Shown here piece by piece: positions 1 through 8,110 of a DNA stretch of 64,000 nucleotides; within the stretch, counting starts at the first letter, position 1; each line of letters opens with the position of its first letter. The notes below the pieces were generated by a model. It was not told the DNA's origin, made no database searches, and worked only from the letters and a program-made list of their open reading frames with translations. Origin of the DNA: Vibrio agarivorans. Its GTDB lineage: Bacteria > Pseudomonadota > Gammaproteobacteria > Enterobacterales > Vibrionaceae. The DNA lies in the NCBI RefSeq assembly GCF_030409635.1, contig NZ_JAUFQF010000004.1, positions 2,142,241 through 2,206,240 of the forward strand, given 5' to 3'. A program made the translations under genes and the position numbers.

Positions 1-2
1 AA

Positions 3-863
3 CAGCAGGGATATGAAATCGTTGATTTGCAGACTTCGGTTCGGGAGGTACAGTCAGGTCAAGAGACACAACAAAAGCGACTGGCTCTCACGTTTGATGA
101 TGGATTTCGCTCTGTATGCGACACCGCGTACCCCATCCTAAAAGAACGCAATCTGCCTTTCACCGTCTTTGTTACGACCGATCCAGTTGATGCCAACTAT
201 CAGGGCTATTGTGATTGGGAACAGTTGCGCGAGATGTCGAAAAACGGCGCAACGATTGCCAACCATACGCTTGATCATGCTTTTCTGGTGCGAGAGTCTT
301 TGCAAGATACAGATTGGTTTCAATCTGCGACGCGTAACATTGAACAAGCCCAGTTAAGAATTGAGCAGGAGATTGGTCACGCGCCGATGCTGTTTGCCTA
401 CCCTTATGGCGAATATAACCATGAGCTACGCGATTGGCTAAAAGCACATGGGTATATTGCCTTTGGTCAGCAGTCAGGGTCGATAGAGCAACATAGTGAT
501 TGGCAAGCCCTGCCTAGATTTAATGCAGCGGGTAACTATGCGAGTGTCTCATCGCTGCGTTTTAAAACTAGTGCTCGTGCTTTGCCGACAGACTTTTCAG
601 CGCTGCCTGACCCAGTAGTAACAGATGCACTACCGCCGCTTACGGTTGAATTAACTCCATCCGATGAAGCTCACTACCCTCATCTTCAGTGTTATTTTAA
701 CGGCCAGAGTGTTGAGTTAGATTGGCATGACGACACCCGCTTTACTGTACTTCCGCCTAAGGAGCTGGTGAATGGTCGTCATCGCGTTAACTGCACAGCC
801 CCACATCGCAATGGTTCACCGTTTTACTGGTTATCGCAGCAATGGTTAGTGGTTAATCCATAG
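3..863 (+). CDS. Polysaccharide deacetylase family protein (5' end cut by window edge)
   Basis: The reading frame is open to the left edge, so the true start lies outside the window; a TTG at 27 is only an in-frame leucine codon. The visible part carries the NodB-homology signature: TFDDGF (metal-binding Asp pair) near the beginning, an NHTLDH metal-binding His motif, and FAYPYGEYN further on. The family removes N- or O-acetyl groups from polysaccharides such as chitin oligomers, peptidoglycan or exopolysaccharide. A C-terminal part of about 90 residues after the catalytic domain looks like a beta-rich accessory region. The substrate cannot be told from sequence. The next gene is convergent with a 1-base gap. 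Confidence 0.85.
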   Translation, partial: QQGYEIVDLQTSVREVQSGQETQQKRLALTFDDGFRSVCDTAYPILKERNLPFTVFVTTDPVDANYQGYCDWEQLREMSKNGATIANHTLDHAFLVRESLQDTDWFQSATRNIEQAQLRIEQEIGHAPMLFAYPYGEYNHELRDWLKAHGYIAFGQQSGSIEQHSDWQALPRFNAAGNYASVSSLRFKTSARALPTDFSALPDPVVTDALPPLTVELTPSDEAHYPHLQCYFNGQSVELDWHDDTRFTVLPPKELVNGRHRVNCTAPHRNGSPFYWLSQQWLVVNP

Positions 864-864
864 T

Positions 865-1260
865 TTAGTTTTTGATTTTACTCTTGCGCTTGGCGCGATT
901 TGAAACGCCGACAGGTGGCTTTTTCGGAAAAGCTTTTCGTTCTGTTACCAAATGTCGAATAGCAAGAATAGGGTGATGCAAGAGCATTCTTGGGCCAGCG
1001 TAGCGCATAACCGCTTTCATCTCGGCTTTTTGTTCTGGCTTGTAACAATGAATCGGACATTGATTGCACGCGGGCTTTGATTCACCATAGGGACAGCGAT
1101 CAAGGCGCACCTCGGCATAGTTGAGTAGTGCTTGGCACTGCTCGCAGATAGCGGTGCCTTGATGGTGCTTTTGACAATAGAGATAAACCATATGAGAAAC
1201 GGTGAGAAATTCGGTTTCTAAGCTTCCTATAAGTAACTGGCTTGCTGGTGGCTTATTCAT
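865..1260 (-). CDS. YgbA-like nitrous oxide-stimulated promoter family protein
   Basis: The protein of about 131 residues matches the E. coli YgbA family: paired cysteines in CEQC, CPYGE, CNQC and CPIHCY, followed by MRYAGPRMLLHHPI. The Cys/His pattern suggests a metal or Fe-S site. The frame is open up to 1362, but the ATG at 1260 fits the family N-terminus best; the extra upstream residues look non-conserved. In E. coli ygbA is repressed by the NO-sensor NsrR and is linked to nitrosative stress, but the biochemical role is not settled. No NsrR site was recognised here. Basic C-terminal tail (KRKSKIKN). Confidence 0.75.
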   Translation of the reverse strand: MNKPPASQLLIGSLETEFLTVSHMVYLYCQKHHQGTAICEQCQALLNYAEVRLDRCPYGESKPACNQCPIHCYKPEQKAEMKAVMRYAGPRMLLHHPILAIRHLVTERKAFPKKPPVGVSNRAKRKSKIKN

Positions 1261-1412
1261 GGATCTTAACATATAAAGTGGATGTATGTTTAATCTAGAG
1301 GTTTTACGCTCATTACTCAAATAAAACTCATGTATGGCGTTAGAGTGATGGTAGGTCACCAACAGATGGTAGCCCGTTAAAGCAACCTGAAAGGTTCTCT
1401 TTGTATAGAGCA

Positions 1413-1438
1413 GAAAAAGGGCGCTTGATAGCGCCCTT
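1413..1438 (-). terminator. Intrinsic terminator of the pepT-like gene
   Basis: An 8-bp GC-rich stem (AAGGGCGC/GCGCCCTT) with a 6-base loop is followed by a T run on the minus strand, 20 bases past the stop codon. Confidence 0.85.
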
Positions 1439-1456
1439 AAAAGAATAACAACGGGT

Positions 1457-2563
1457 TTAGCGTGTGATGTATTGACGGATGAAGTCAGAAATCTTCACCA
1501 TGTCGTCAATCGCGATGTACTCTTCAGTAGTATGAACTTTTGCCATACCGGTAGATAGGTTTAGCGTATTGATACCTTTCGCGAAGAAGTTATTTGCATC
1601 GCTACCACCACCTGTTGGTTGGCATTGTGGTTCGATACCGATCGCTTCAAAAGCGCTCTTAACATCAACGATATGAGCATCAGACTCGTCAATCTTAAAT
1701 GCGTTATAAGCACGGTTAGATTCGATTTCAAGTTCTGCACCGTGTTTGTCTGCAGCCGCTTGGAATGTCTCAACCATGTGAGCAACTTGTGCTTCCAATT
1801 TTTTGTCGCAAAGTGAACGCGCTTCAGCAGCAATTTTCAGCTCAGGCATTACGATGTTTGTGGCTTGACCACCGTTAACGGTACCAATGTTCGCTGTTGT
1901 TTCTTCATCGATGCGCAGTAGCTTCATGTTAGCAATAGCATCAGCAGCGACACCGATAGCACTAATACCTTGCTCTGGCGCGAGGCCAGCGTGCGCAGGA
2001 CGACCTTTGATCGTCACTTTAAGGCTCTGTTGGCCGGGAGCAACGTTGATGATTGTGCCAATTGGACCGCCTGAGTCCAAAACAATCGCTTTATTTGACG
2101 TTACGTTAGTCATGTCGAAGAACTTAGAGCCGTATAGACCGCCTTCTTCATAAACGGTGAAGGCAAGTTCAATGGTCTTGTGGTCAGCGTTCTGTTCTTT
2201 GATCACACGTACCGCTTCCATGATAGCTGCGATGCCTGATTTGTCATCACCACCGAGGATAGTATCGCCAGCAGAGCGGATGATGCCATCTTCGATAACA
2301 GGCTCAATGCCGTTACCTGGAGCGACTGTGTCCATGTGGCAGCTTAGAAGAATGCTGTCATCAAGTTTACCCTCTAGACGTGCATAAACATTGAAGCCGT
2401 TGGTGTAACCTTCTGGCATTTCAAGTTTGTGCACCGTGAAACCAAGATTGCCAAGTTGTTCTGTTAGTGTTTCAGCGATCTGTTTCTCGTTGCCTGATTC
2501 GCTGTCGATTTTTACGAGTTCAATGAAATGATCGACAAGGCGCTGTTGGTTAATTTGAGTCAT
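1457..2563 (-). CDS. M20 family peptidase, PepT-like
   Basis: A 368-residue cytosolic dizinc aminopeptidase of the M20 family, close to the PepT-like subgroup. Metal and catalytic motifs are all present: SCHMDTV (first His/Asp), GGDDKSG (bridging Asp), EEGG (general base Glu and ligand Glu), VLDSGG, and a late HTTEE His. The central dimerisation (lid) domain lies at about residues 180-290 (KGRPAHAG). It probably trims tri- or oligopeptides. Full length, with no signal peptide. The AGAAGAGAA stretch before the ATG serves as ribosome binding site. Monocistronic, with its own terminator. Confidence 0.85.
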   Translation of the reverse strand: MTQINQQRLVDHFIELVKIDSESGNEKQIAETLTEQLGNLGFTVHKLEMPEGYTNGFNVYARLEGKLDDSILLSCHMDTVAPGNGIEPVIEDGIIRSAGDTILGGDDKSGIAAIMEAVRVIKEQNADHKTIELAFTVYEEGGLYGSKFFDMTNVTSNKAIVLDSGGPIGTIINVAPGQQSLKVTIKGRPAHAGLAPEQGISAIGVAADAIANMKLLRIDEETTANIGTVNGGQATNIVMPELKIAAEARSLCDKKLEAQVAHMVETFQAAADKHGAELEIESNRAYNAFKIDESDAHIVDVKSAFEAIGIEPQCQPTGGGSDANNFFAKGINTLNLSTGMAKVHTTEEYIAIDDMVKISDFIRQYITR

Positions 2564-2694
2564 AATTCTTCTCTTCTGGAACGGAAGAGTCAGCCTAGAC
2601 CGAATAGTAGGAAAAAAGACTGCGCTGAATCAAAAAAGTGGTGTGATTGGTGGCTCTGGTAACAGAAATTAACATTTCATAAGACAAAATAACG

Positions 2695-2732
2695 AAAAAG
2701 AAGTGCAATCAGTATCAGTGAAAGCACTTCTT
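2695..2732 (-). terminator. Intrinsic terminator of the lipocalin gene
   Basis: The 9-bp arms AAGAAGTGC and GCACTTCTT, with a loop of about 17 bases, are followed on the minus strand by TTTTTCG. It lies just past the lipocalin stop codon. Confidence 0.75.
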
Positions 2733-2750
2733 AGTCGTTTGTATAGCCAA

Positions 2751-3269
2751 TCAGTGAGTCGGATAAATCAGTTGATTGGTGTCAAACCCGGCTTGTTGTG
2801 CGATTTGGCGATACTGCTCCATTTTTTCTTGTGGTATGGACGATGAACGCGACAAGATCCAAAAGTAGTCTAAATTAGGTCCGCTAATGAGTGCGGTAGA
2901 GTAGTCAGGCTCTAAATGAAAGACGATGTAGCTGCCATAAAACGGGCCGAAAAATGATACTTTTAGGTGACCGAGATTGTTACCGTCAACGAATTTGGCC
3001 TTGCCAATTGCCTCACTCCATTCACCTTTTTCTTCATTCCAGCCTCGATTTAACACTTTGACGCTGCCGTCCTCATTGAGAGAGTAGGTGGCCGTTATCT
3101 GGTTAAGTCCACGCTCAAAGCTATGATCCAATCGAGCAATTTCATACCAAGTACCAAGGTAGCGGTCGAGATTGAAACGCGTGACAGGCTCAACCGATTG
3201 GGGTTTTCCAGTACATCCAAAGAGAAAAACAGCCCCAAACAGTGCGACTAGGGATTTGAACTTTGTCAT
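2751..3269 (-). CDS. blc: Outer-membrane lipocalin (Blc family)
   Basis: A 172-residue lipoprotein. The N-terminal signal ends in a lipobox (LFGCTG, Cys about 19). The lipocalin signature GTWYEIARLDHSFERG follows at about residue 40, and the later strands (FFGPFYGSYIVFHL, then FWILSRS) match Blc. Bacterial lipocalins are anchored in the outer membrane and bind fatty acids or lysophospholipids during envelope stress. Normal family length. The gene for an acyltransferase lies 21 bases upstream on the same strand, so the two may be co-transcribed. Confidence 0.9.
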   Translation of the reverse strand: MTKFKSLVALFGAVFLFGCTGKPQSVEPVTRFNLDRYLGTWYEIARLDHSFERGLNQITATYSLNEDGSVKVLNRGWNEEKGEWSEAIGKAKFVDGNNLGHLKVSFFGPFYGSYIVFHLEPDYSTALISGPNLDYFWILSRSSSIPQEKMEQYRQIAQQAGFDTNQLIYPTH

Positions 3270-3290
3270 AAGCGATACTTCCTTGCTAAC

Positions 3291-4316
3291 TTAACGAGTA
3301 AAAAGCAGCCTCTTTAGAGGTGATTTGTTGAGAAGGTAGGTGAGACCGACCGACACTACGATAGCTCCCACAAACACCAAGCTATCCTTTGCGATGCCCT
3401 CAAGACCATTAAAGCCACTTATGTTGTTCATGTAAATAATGATCAGTAAATGAATAACATAAATACCTAATGTCATATTTGCGATGGCGAATATCAGTGG
3501 ATGATTTCCCCAGTTTGGATTGGCTAATAGCAGTAGAAACAAGCCTAGTCCCCATAATGGCGTACTAAAAAGAAAGTCGTGAATTCGAAAGTCGATATCA
3601 AAATGACTTAATACGAATGCTTCTGTCAGATGACCAATTAAACCAATCAGCATTACGATTAATGCCTGCATTGAAGTTAGCGTATAGCGGTGCTGGCGAA
3701 CAAGATAGCCAATAGTCACCATGAGTAAGCTAAAAAAAGGCCCATTGCGAGTAAAGAAGGGGGCACTGTATTCCGTCAATGGTTGGTAGCTGCCCGCGAG
3801 AACACCATAAATATAGATTGCACCAGCGACACCGAGCAACCATTGCCTTTTCTTCGCCTGTTCAAACACCGCGATAATCGCAACAGCGAAAATCAGAGCG
3901 GGGAGAAACCAGAGGTGAACCATCCCTCCCTCCAGTAAGGCGTTGATTGGGTTTTGTGCTAAATAGTTCCAGTAACCAGTGCGCTCCGCTAACCATCCTT
4001 GTTGCGATAATTGATAGAGATTAAAAGGAGCGAGAAGATAAACTACACTCCATACCAGCCACAGATAAAGTAGAGGTCTACAATAACGCCAAGCTGTTGA
4101 CTTGGGTGACGTGCTCAGTTTCGGTTGTAGAAAGTTACCTGACGTTATGAAGAAGAATGGTACGGCGAAACGAGAGAGTTGATTGATGAAATTTCCCAGC
4201 CAAGGCTCACTATTGAATAACGGATATGTGGTCATTAGTTGGCTATGAATAGCAATCACAGCAATAATTGCGATGACTCTACCGAGCTCTAAACTGGCGA
4301 TTCTTTGTGTAGTCAT
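3291..4316 (-). CDS. Acyltransferase 3 family membrane protein
   Basis: A 341-residue integral membrane protein with about ten hydrophobic segments. It shows family-typical landmarks: an early His (IAVIAIHS) in the first helix and the RFAVPFFFITSGNF segment at about residue 50. Such proteins move acetyl or succinyl groups onto cell-surface sugars. Related to the YiaH/OafA group; the acceptor is unknown. The ribosome binding site before the ATG is weak. It lies 94 bases downstream of a small secreted protein gene and 21 bases upstream of the lipocalin gene, both on the same strand. Confidence 0.8.
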   Translation of the reverse strand: MTTQRIASLELGRVIAIIAVIAIHSQLMTTYPLFNSEPWLGNFINQLSRFAVPFFFITSGNFLQPKLSTSPKSTAWRYCRPLLYLWLVWSVVYLLAPFNLYQLSQQGWLAERTGYWNYLAQNPINALLEGGMVHLWFLPALIFAVAIIAVFEQAKKRQWLLGVAGAIYIYGVLAGSYQPLTEYSAPFFTRNGPFFSLLMVTIGYLVRQHRYTLTSMQALIVMLIGLIGHLTEAFVLSHFDIDFRIHDFLFSTPLWGLGLFLLLLANPNWGNHPLIFAIANMTLGIYVIHLLIIIYMNNISGFNGLEGIAKDSLVFVGAIVVSVGLTYLLNKSPLKRLLFTR

Positions 4317-4409
4317 TTTAGTTACTTAGAGACAGAAATATGCGCCAGTTTTACCTCAATATGGTGATTTAGGGGAGAGGGTTGAACAGGTTTATCTGGA
4401 CTTTGCGAT

Positions 4410-4775
4410 CTAAAGCGTTGGGTTATCGATTTGTTGTTCCCGTGACCACAGCGAAAGTGTGTGGTTGGCATTCTCACACACACCAAACAGGATTTGGTAT
4501 TCAGGTTCGAAAGGCTCGCCAATAAAGGTAGTGCGGATCATTTGATTCGTTTTCAAATCAACCTGAGTCACTACGCGTCCTTTGAAGTTATGGAACACAG
4601 CAAATTGTTCACTGTGGTATATCAACTGAGTGGGAAAATAGATGAAGCGATCATCGCTCTCTTTTAGGGTGCAGTTAAGGGAGTAGCTCATTGCGGCTCG
4701 ACTGGGTAAGGCGAATAGACCGAGAATGATAGCCAATATCGATAGCAAGGACTTGTTCATCAAAGCTTTTTGCAT
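4410..4775 (-). CDS. Small secreted hypothetical protein
   Basis: A 121-residue protein (or 116 from the ATG at 4760). It starts with a clear signal peptide (LLSILAIILGLFALPSRAAM) and has two Cys residues in the mature part. I do not recognise the family. The ATG at 4775 directly follows the T run of a strong stem-loop, and neither ATG has a good Shine-Dalgarno sequence, so expression may depend on read-through or on a structure-controlled start. The neighbouring acyltransferase and lipocalin genes on the same strand suggest an envelope role; that is inference only. Confidence 0.6.
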   Translation of the reverse strand: MQKALMNKSLLSILAIILGLFALPSRAAMSYSLNCTLKESDDRFIYFPTQLIYHSEQFAVFHNFKGRVVTQVDLKTNQMIRTTFIGEPFEPEYQILFGVCENANHTLSLWSREQQIDNPTL

Positions 4776-4830
4776 AAAAAAATACCGAACAGATTGATGT
4801 AGTTATGAGTATAGTCAATCGTTCGGTATT
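4776..4830 (-). terminator. Long stem-loop with T7 run ending at the next gene's ATG
   Basis: The arms AATACCGAAC-A-GATTGA and TCAATC-GTTCGGTATT pair over 16 bp with one bulge and a 17-base loop. On the minus strand the stem is followed by seven T residues and then directly by the ATG at 4775. It has the form of an intrinsic terminator for the small gene upstream (4868-5086), placed so that it could also control the next gene. Confidence 0.8.
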
Positions 4831-4867
4831 ATTTGGATGAATTGTCGTTGGCTTTGATACATTCGCT

Positions 4868-5086
4868 TTATGCCTCGCAGGAGAATTCAGCTCTCCATAT
4901 TAAGCGGCTTGAGCCCTGCATCGAATCAAGAACTTGCTGGCCAGATAATTGAGGATAGGCAAGTATAACGTCTGAAGATTCGATTTCCCGGTTGGGTGAA
5001 TAAGCTCTCACATGAGTAAAAGTGGTTTGTAGGTGTTTTTGTAGCACTCCTTGTGATAGACAGATTCCTAAACAATCTTTGTTCAT
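4868..5086 (-). CDS. Small hypothetical protein under a predicted FNR promoter
   Basis: A 72-residue protein with three Cys residues (two near the N-terminus, one near the C-terminus) and no signal peptide or membrane segment. Family not recognised. It is supported as a gene by a strong ribosome binding site (GGGAGGAACT before the ATG), a perfect FNR box with a correctly spaced -10, and a terminator downstream. The predicted FNR control suggests a role in low-oxygen growth. Confidence 0.65.
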   Translation of the reverse strand: MNKDCLGICLSQGVLQKHLQTTFTHVRAYSPNREIESSDVILAYPQLSGQQVLDSMQGSSRLIWRAEFSCEA

Positions 5087-5140
5087 AGTTCCTCCCTTTT
5101 ACGGTTACTTTTCGTCAAAACTTCAAGCATTCCTGACTAA

Positions 5141-5182
5141 ACATTAGCCACTTTACAGCGAGCGCGGGTTGATTTAGATCAA
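5141..5182 (-). promoter_or_regulatory. FNR box with class II spaced -10 (small gene 4868-5086)
   Basis: TTGATTTAGATCAA at 5169-5182 is a perfect match to the FNR consensus TTGAT-N4-ATCAA. On the minus strand TAATGT at 5146-5141 is where a -10 must be if the box is centred at -41.5. The divergent DUF2726 gene starts 160 bases to the right and could share the site. Confidence 0.75.
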
Positions 5183-5342
5183 GTAATTTTCCTAATGTGT
5201 GCAATATTTACACAGCGATTTCATGGGATGTTTATGGTCAATATTGAGGTGCTTTTCACCGTCAGTAAGCAAAAATATAGAGGCAATCAGTGCGCTTTTG
5301 GTTACAATCTCATGAAGTTGTTGAGTCGGGCTTATAGAGAGT

Positions 5343-5993
5343 ATGCAAAGCATTTTTATCATATTGATCGTGTTGGTGATCTTCTTTGTTGTTGTTCAAA
5401 AACGAGTGATTAAATCGGATGAACTAAAAGACAGTCGTTACAAAAAACGCGCTGCCGTCCTTAATGGACAAGAGGTATCATTTTTACAGGCGCTACAAGA
5501 GGCGGTGGGTAAGCACGGTGTCATTATGCCCAAAGTCACTATGACGAAAGTCGTGTCACCTATTGCAACCAACAAAAAGCAGTGGTTTATCTCGAATAGT
5601 CGCATTGCCAAAAGTTACTTCGATTACGTGATTTGCGACCCTCGTACACTCGAGCCGAGAGTTATTATCGAGCTTGATGATGGTCGAGCGCTGGATAAAG
5701 GCAAGACAGAACGTCAAAGGCTATTGATGCATGTGTGTAAGAGCGCGAATATCCCACTTATCGGCACGTCCACCAAACACAGCTATCAAGTTGGGCGTTT
5801 AAGACGTTTGTTGGCTGCACACATTGACCTGATCGAACCAGATCAAGAAGTCCGCTTTTGTAAGAAGTGTCAAAGCCCAATGGTGATTCGTGTCGCCACG
5901 CAAGGAGAATTCCAAGGACGTCGATTTTTTATCTGCAGTCGAGCGCCACATTGTAACTACACTGAGAACTACAACATTGTGTTTGATGAATAA
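5343..5993 (+). CDS. DUF2726 protein with C-terminal zinc ribbon
   Basis: A 216-residue protein. The first 20 residues form one membrane helix (FIILIVLVIFFVVVQ). A DUF2726 domain follows at about 45-165, which belongs to the restriction-endonuclease-like fold group; the conserved acidic stretch is VIIELDDGRALDKGK. The C-terminus has a topoisomerase-type zinc ribbon (CKKC, then C and C, residues about 175-210). Probably an inner-membrane-anchored nucleic-acid-binding protein; catalytic activity is unproven. It is convergent with the next gene. Confidence 0.75.
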   Translation: MQSIFIILIVLVIFFVVVQKRVIKSDELKDSRYKKRAAVLNGQEVSFLQALQEAVGKHGVIMPKVTMTKVVSPIATNKKQWFISNSRIAKSYFDYVICDPRTLEPRVIIELDDGRALDKGKTERQRLLMHVCKSANIPLIGTSTKHSYQVGRLRRLLAAHIDLIEPDQEVRFCKKCQSPMVIRVATQGEFQGRRFFICSRAPHCNYTENYNIVFDE

Positions 5994-5995
5994 TT

Positions 5996-7033
5996 TTAGA
6001 CGTGTGCGGCGGTGATGGTGTGTCCTTCATCACTGCACACTTTGATTTGATTTCGGCCGCTCTGCTTCGCGCGGTACAACTCTACATCCGCCATCATCAG
6101 TACTTTACTGAGTTCATGTTCTTCACAAGCACACACACCAATACTTAATGTCAGATGCAGGTTCTTAGTCCCAGACAGAAATTGATGTTGGTCTATTTCG
6201 TTGCGCAGTGCTTCGGCTAATCTTGCTGCTTGCCCAAGGTCTTCTCTTGGCAAAAGTAAACAAAACTCTTCGCCGCCAATTCGGTAAATATCGGTATTGG
6301 TCAGAGTTGTAAGCACCTGTCCCATTTCCTGTAATACCCTGTCACCACATGAGTGACCATGCTCGTCATTGATGGCCTTAAAAAAATCGATGTCTAAAAT
6401 AAGCATCGACATCGGGTGGGATGAATGCTCCTGACGCAGGCTCTCGTAATTGTGGATAAGCGCAAGGCGGTTTAAACATCCGGTTAACGCATCTTTGGTG
6501 GCTAGGTTGTGCAGTGTGAGCTCCGCTTGTTCACGGTTACGTTCATAAGCATGAGTGAGTACCCAAATAGCGATAAAGCACAGCCCGACATTCATGATGA
6601 CTGATGAGGCCCAAATTTTATTGGGGAATACCATTTCAATGAGCAGAGCAAGATGCAGCGATAGAGAAACCAATGTCGCTATAAATCCTCTTTGTTCGCC
6701 AAGTAGTGCGTATAACAGTACCGGAGACAGCAACGACCATGCGACAGCGCCAGTGGATAAAGGGGAGAGCATTGTCGTCGCACATGACAGTGCGATAGTG
6801 ACATAAGCATAAGCAAAGACGATACGATGATTGTCGCGACGCTGCCGGCTGCAGTAATAAACAAATCCACAAAATACACTGCAAGTGAGCTGAATCAGGG
6901 CGAGTGAGTATTCTTGGTCTAAGACTGTGTTAATCAGGGCCAAAACAGGTAACAGAACGGCAAAGCAAAGACTCGATAGGGAGAGAATTTTGATGCGAGA
7001 CTGTTGAGAGTAATTGAGGAAACGCGATTCCAT
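5996..7033 (-). CDS. Membrane-bound diguanylate cyclase (GGDEF)
   Basis: A 345-residue protein with about five or six N-terminal membrane helices (residues 15-165) and a C-terminal GGDEF domain (about 180-335). The active-site motif is GGEEF at about 251-255, so it should make c-di-GMP. The RxxD inhibitory site that usually lies five residues before this motif is absent (TNTD is seen), which suggests no product inhibition at that site. The membrane part could sense a signal in or near the membrane; the ligand is unknown. Monocistronic. Confidence 0.9.
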   Translation of the reverse strand: MESRFLNYSQQSRIKILSLSSLCFAVLLPVLALINTVLDQEYSLALIQLTCSVFCGFVYYCSRQRRDNHRIVFAYAYVTIALSCATTMLSPLSTGAVAWSLLSPVLLYALLGEQRGFIATLVSLSLHLALLIEMVFPNKIWASSVIMNVGLCFIAIWVLTHAYERNREQAELTLHNLATKDALTGCLNRLALIHNYESLRQEHSSHPMSMLILDIDFFKAINDEHGHSCGDRVLQEMGQVLTTLTNTDIYRIGGEEFCLLLPREDLGQAARLAEALRNEIDQHQFLSGTKNLHLTLSIGVCACEEHELSKVLMMADVELYRAKQSGRNQIKVCSDEGHTITAAHV

Positions 7034-7110
7034 GTACCTAGTTTCTTATCCCTGAAAAAATAGTCGGCCATAATAATACGGATAATGGATGGAATAAACC
7101 ATTCATGGAA

Positions 7111-7135
7111 TAGAGATCACATTTTGTGATCTCTA
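7111..7135. other. Perfect 11-bp inverted repeat
   Basis: The arms TAGAGATCACA and TGTGATCTCTA are separated by TTT. It lies 83 bases past the stop of the small gene 7218-7403 and 78 bases upstream of the GGDEF gene start. No T run follows on either strand. It may be an RNA hairpin end or an operator. The half-sites are in the opposite order to a CRP box. Confidence 0.5.
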
Positions 7136-7217
7136 CAGCGGTTTATTGTTCCAAAGTTTGAGTTCGATTTGTTTGTCATTGTCGCCTTGCAATATGTGAT
7201 ATTGAGTCGATCAATAT

Positions 7218-7403
7218 TTAATGGGTGAGCCCTTGCAGTAAGTGAATAAGCTCCTCTTCTGTTTTAGGTTCAGATCTGAGTTGGATTGAGGGCGCAGCGC
7301 CGCCCTTAAGCACGTAAGCATGAGTAGTACAGTGGTCATAGTGGTACCAAAGGCCGTTAACGCAAATGTCGGTGTAGCAACGAGAGTCTTGTTTCAAGTC
7401 CAT
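7218..7403 (-). CDS. Small hypothetical protein under a predicted FNR promoter
   Basis: A 61-residue protein with three Cys residues and several His/Tyr in the first half (CYTDICVNGLWYHYDHC), which could bind metal or haem; this is inference. Family not recognised. It has a strong ribosome binding site (AAGGAG before the ATG) and a perfect FNR box at class II spacing, like the small gene at 4868-5086. The two proteins do not look homologous. Confidence 0.65.
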   Translation of the reverse strand: MDLKQDSRCYTDICVNGLWYHYDHCTTHAYVLKGGAAPSIQLRSEPKTEEELIHLLQGLTH

Positions 7404-7440
7404 AATATAATCTCCTTTTTACACTTGATTAACAATTTAA

Positions 7441-7482
7441 ACATAATGCTTTCGCTTAAGAGTGGCTATTGATTTAGATCAA
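7441..7482 (-). promoter_or_regulatory. FNR box with class II spaced -10 (small gene 7218-7403)
   Basis: TTGATTTAGATCAA at 7469-7482 is identical to the box at 5169. The minus-strand TTATGT at 7446-7441 sits at the -12 to -7 position expected for a box centred at -41.5. Confidence 0.75.
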
Positions 7483-7522
7483 TGTAGAGAGAGATTGACT
7501 TAATGGTTAAGCTAAGTTAATG

Positions 7523-7549
7523 AAAAAGCAGCGAATGACTCGCTGCTTT
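7523..7549 (-). terminator. Terminator of the lruC1-lipoprotein transcript
   Basis: The stem AAGCAGCGA/TCGCTGCTT is followed by TTTTTCA on the minus strand, 23 bases past the lipoprotein stop. It would end the transcript that begins at the sigma-54 promoter near 10300. Confidence 0.85.
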
Positions 7550-7571
7550 ATATTAGAAAGTGTGATGTAGG

Positions 7572-8078
7572 TTAGTAGTAGAATGTGTTGTCATCGATGG
7601 TCAGTTCTTTCTGAATTGGGTCGCTGCCATCGTAGAACCAGATTTCAGCGAGCACTTTTTCAACACCATCGGCGTATACGATGTCGATGTTTCCCATTCC
7701 CGCCTCAAGCGCTTGGCCTGCTAGCTTATGGTCGCCACTCGGAGCGAGTGTGCCTGAGTCTGTTTCCTCATATTCGCTGTAGATGGACACATATGCACGC
7801 TGAGTAGACAGGTTGCTGATATCAATATCGATGTTCATTTCGGTGATCGGGTCAAAACTAAAGCCATCTGGGATAACAAGATCTTGCATCGATTGGGCTG
7901 TACTCTCAACCACGGACTCTACTTCTTCGACGACTTCTGTTGTCTCTTCAGCGACAGCTTCTGCTGTATCTTCGGCTGCTTGAGCGGGAGCGGCACTACC
8001 GCCACCACCGCCGCCACAACCTATTAGAGCGAAACTCATTACTAAGGCTAGGTAGATTTTGTTGTTTGGCATAGTCAT
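7572..8078 (-). CDS. Glycine-start acidic lipoprotein in the LruC operon
   Basis: A 168-residue lipoprotein. Its lipobox (ALIGC) is followed by six glycines, then an Ala/Glu/Val-rich acidic spacer (about residues 30-65) and a C-terminal domain of about 100 residues that looks beta-rich. Family not recognised. It starts 32 bases after the stop of the first LruC gene, with no promoter or terminator between, so it is probably co-transcribed. The spacer would let a C-terminal domain reach away from the membrane. A role in holding the LruC protein or polysaccharide at the cell surface is possible but untested. Confidence 0.75.
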   Translation of the reverse strand: MTMPNNKIYLALVMSFALIGCGGGGGGSAAPAQAAEDTAEAVAEETTEVVEEVESVVESTAQSMQDLVIPDGFSFDPITEMNIDIDISNLSTQRAYVSIYSEYEETDSGTLAPSGDHKLAGQALEAGMGNIDIVYADGVEKVLAEIWFYDGSDPIQKELTIDDNTFYY

Positions 8079-8110
8079 AGTCGTATTCCTTTCAATTCGT
8101 TTCGTCTGGA

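Noticed and set aside
5195..5413. A 72-residue frame overlapping the start of the DUF2726 gene
   Set aside because: No ribosome binding site, low-complexity composition, and overlap with a well-supported gene in another frame.
7111..7135. The perfect inverted repeat as a CRP site
   Set aside because: Half-sites are in the order TCACA...TGTGA, the reverse of the CRP arrangement TGTGA-N6-TCACA.
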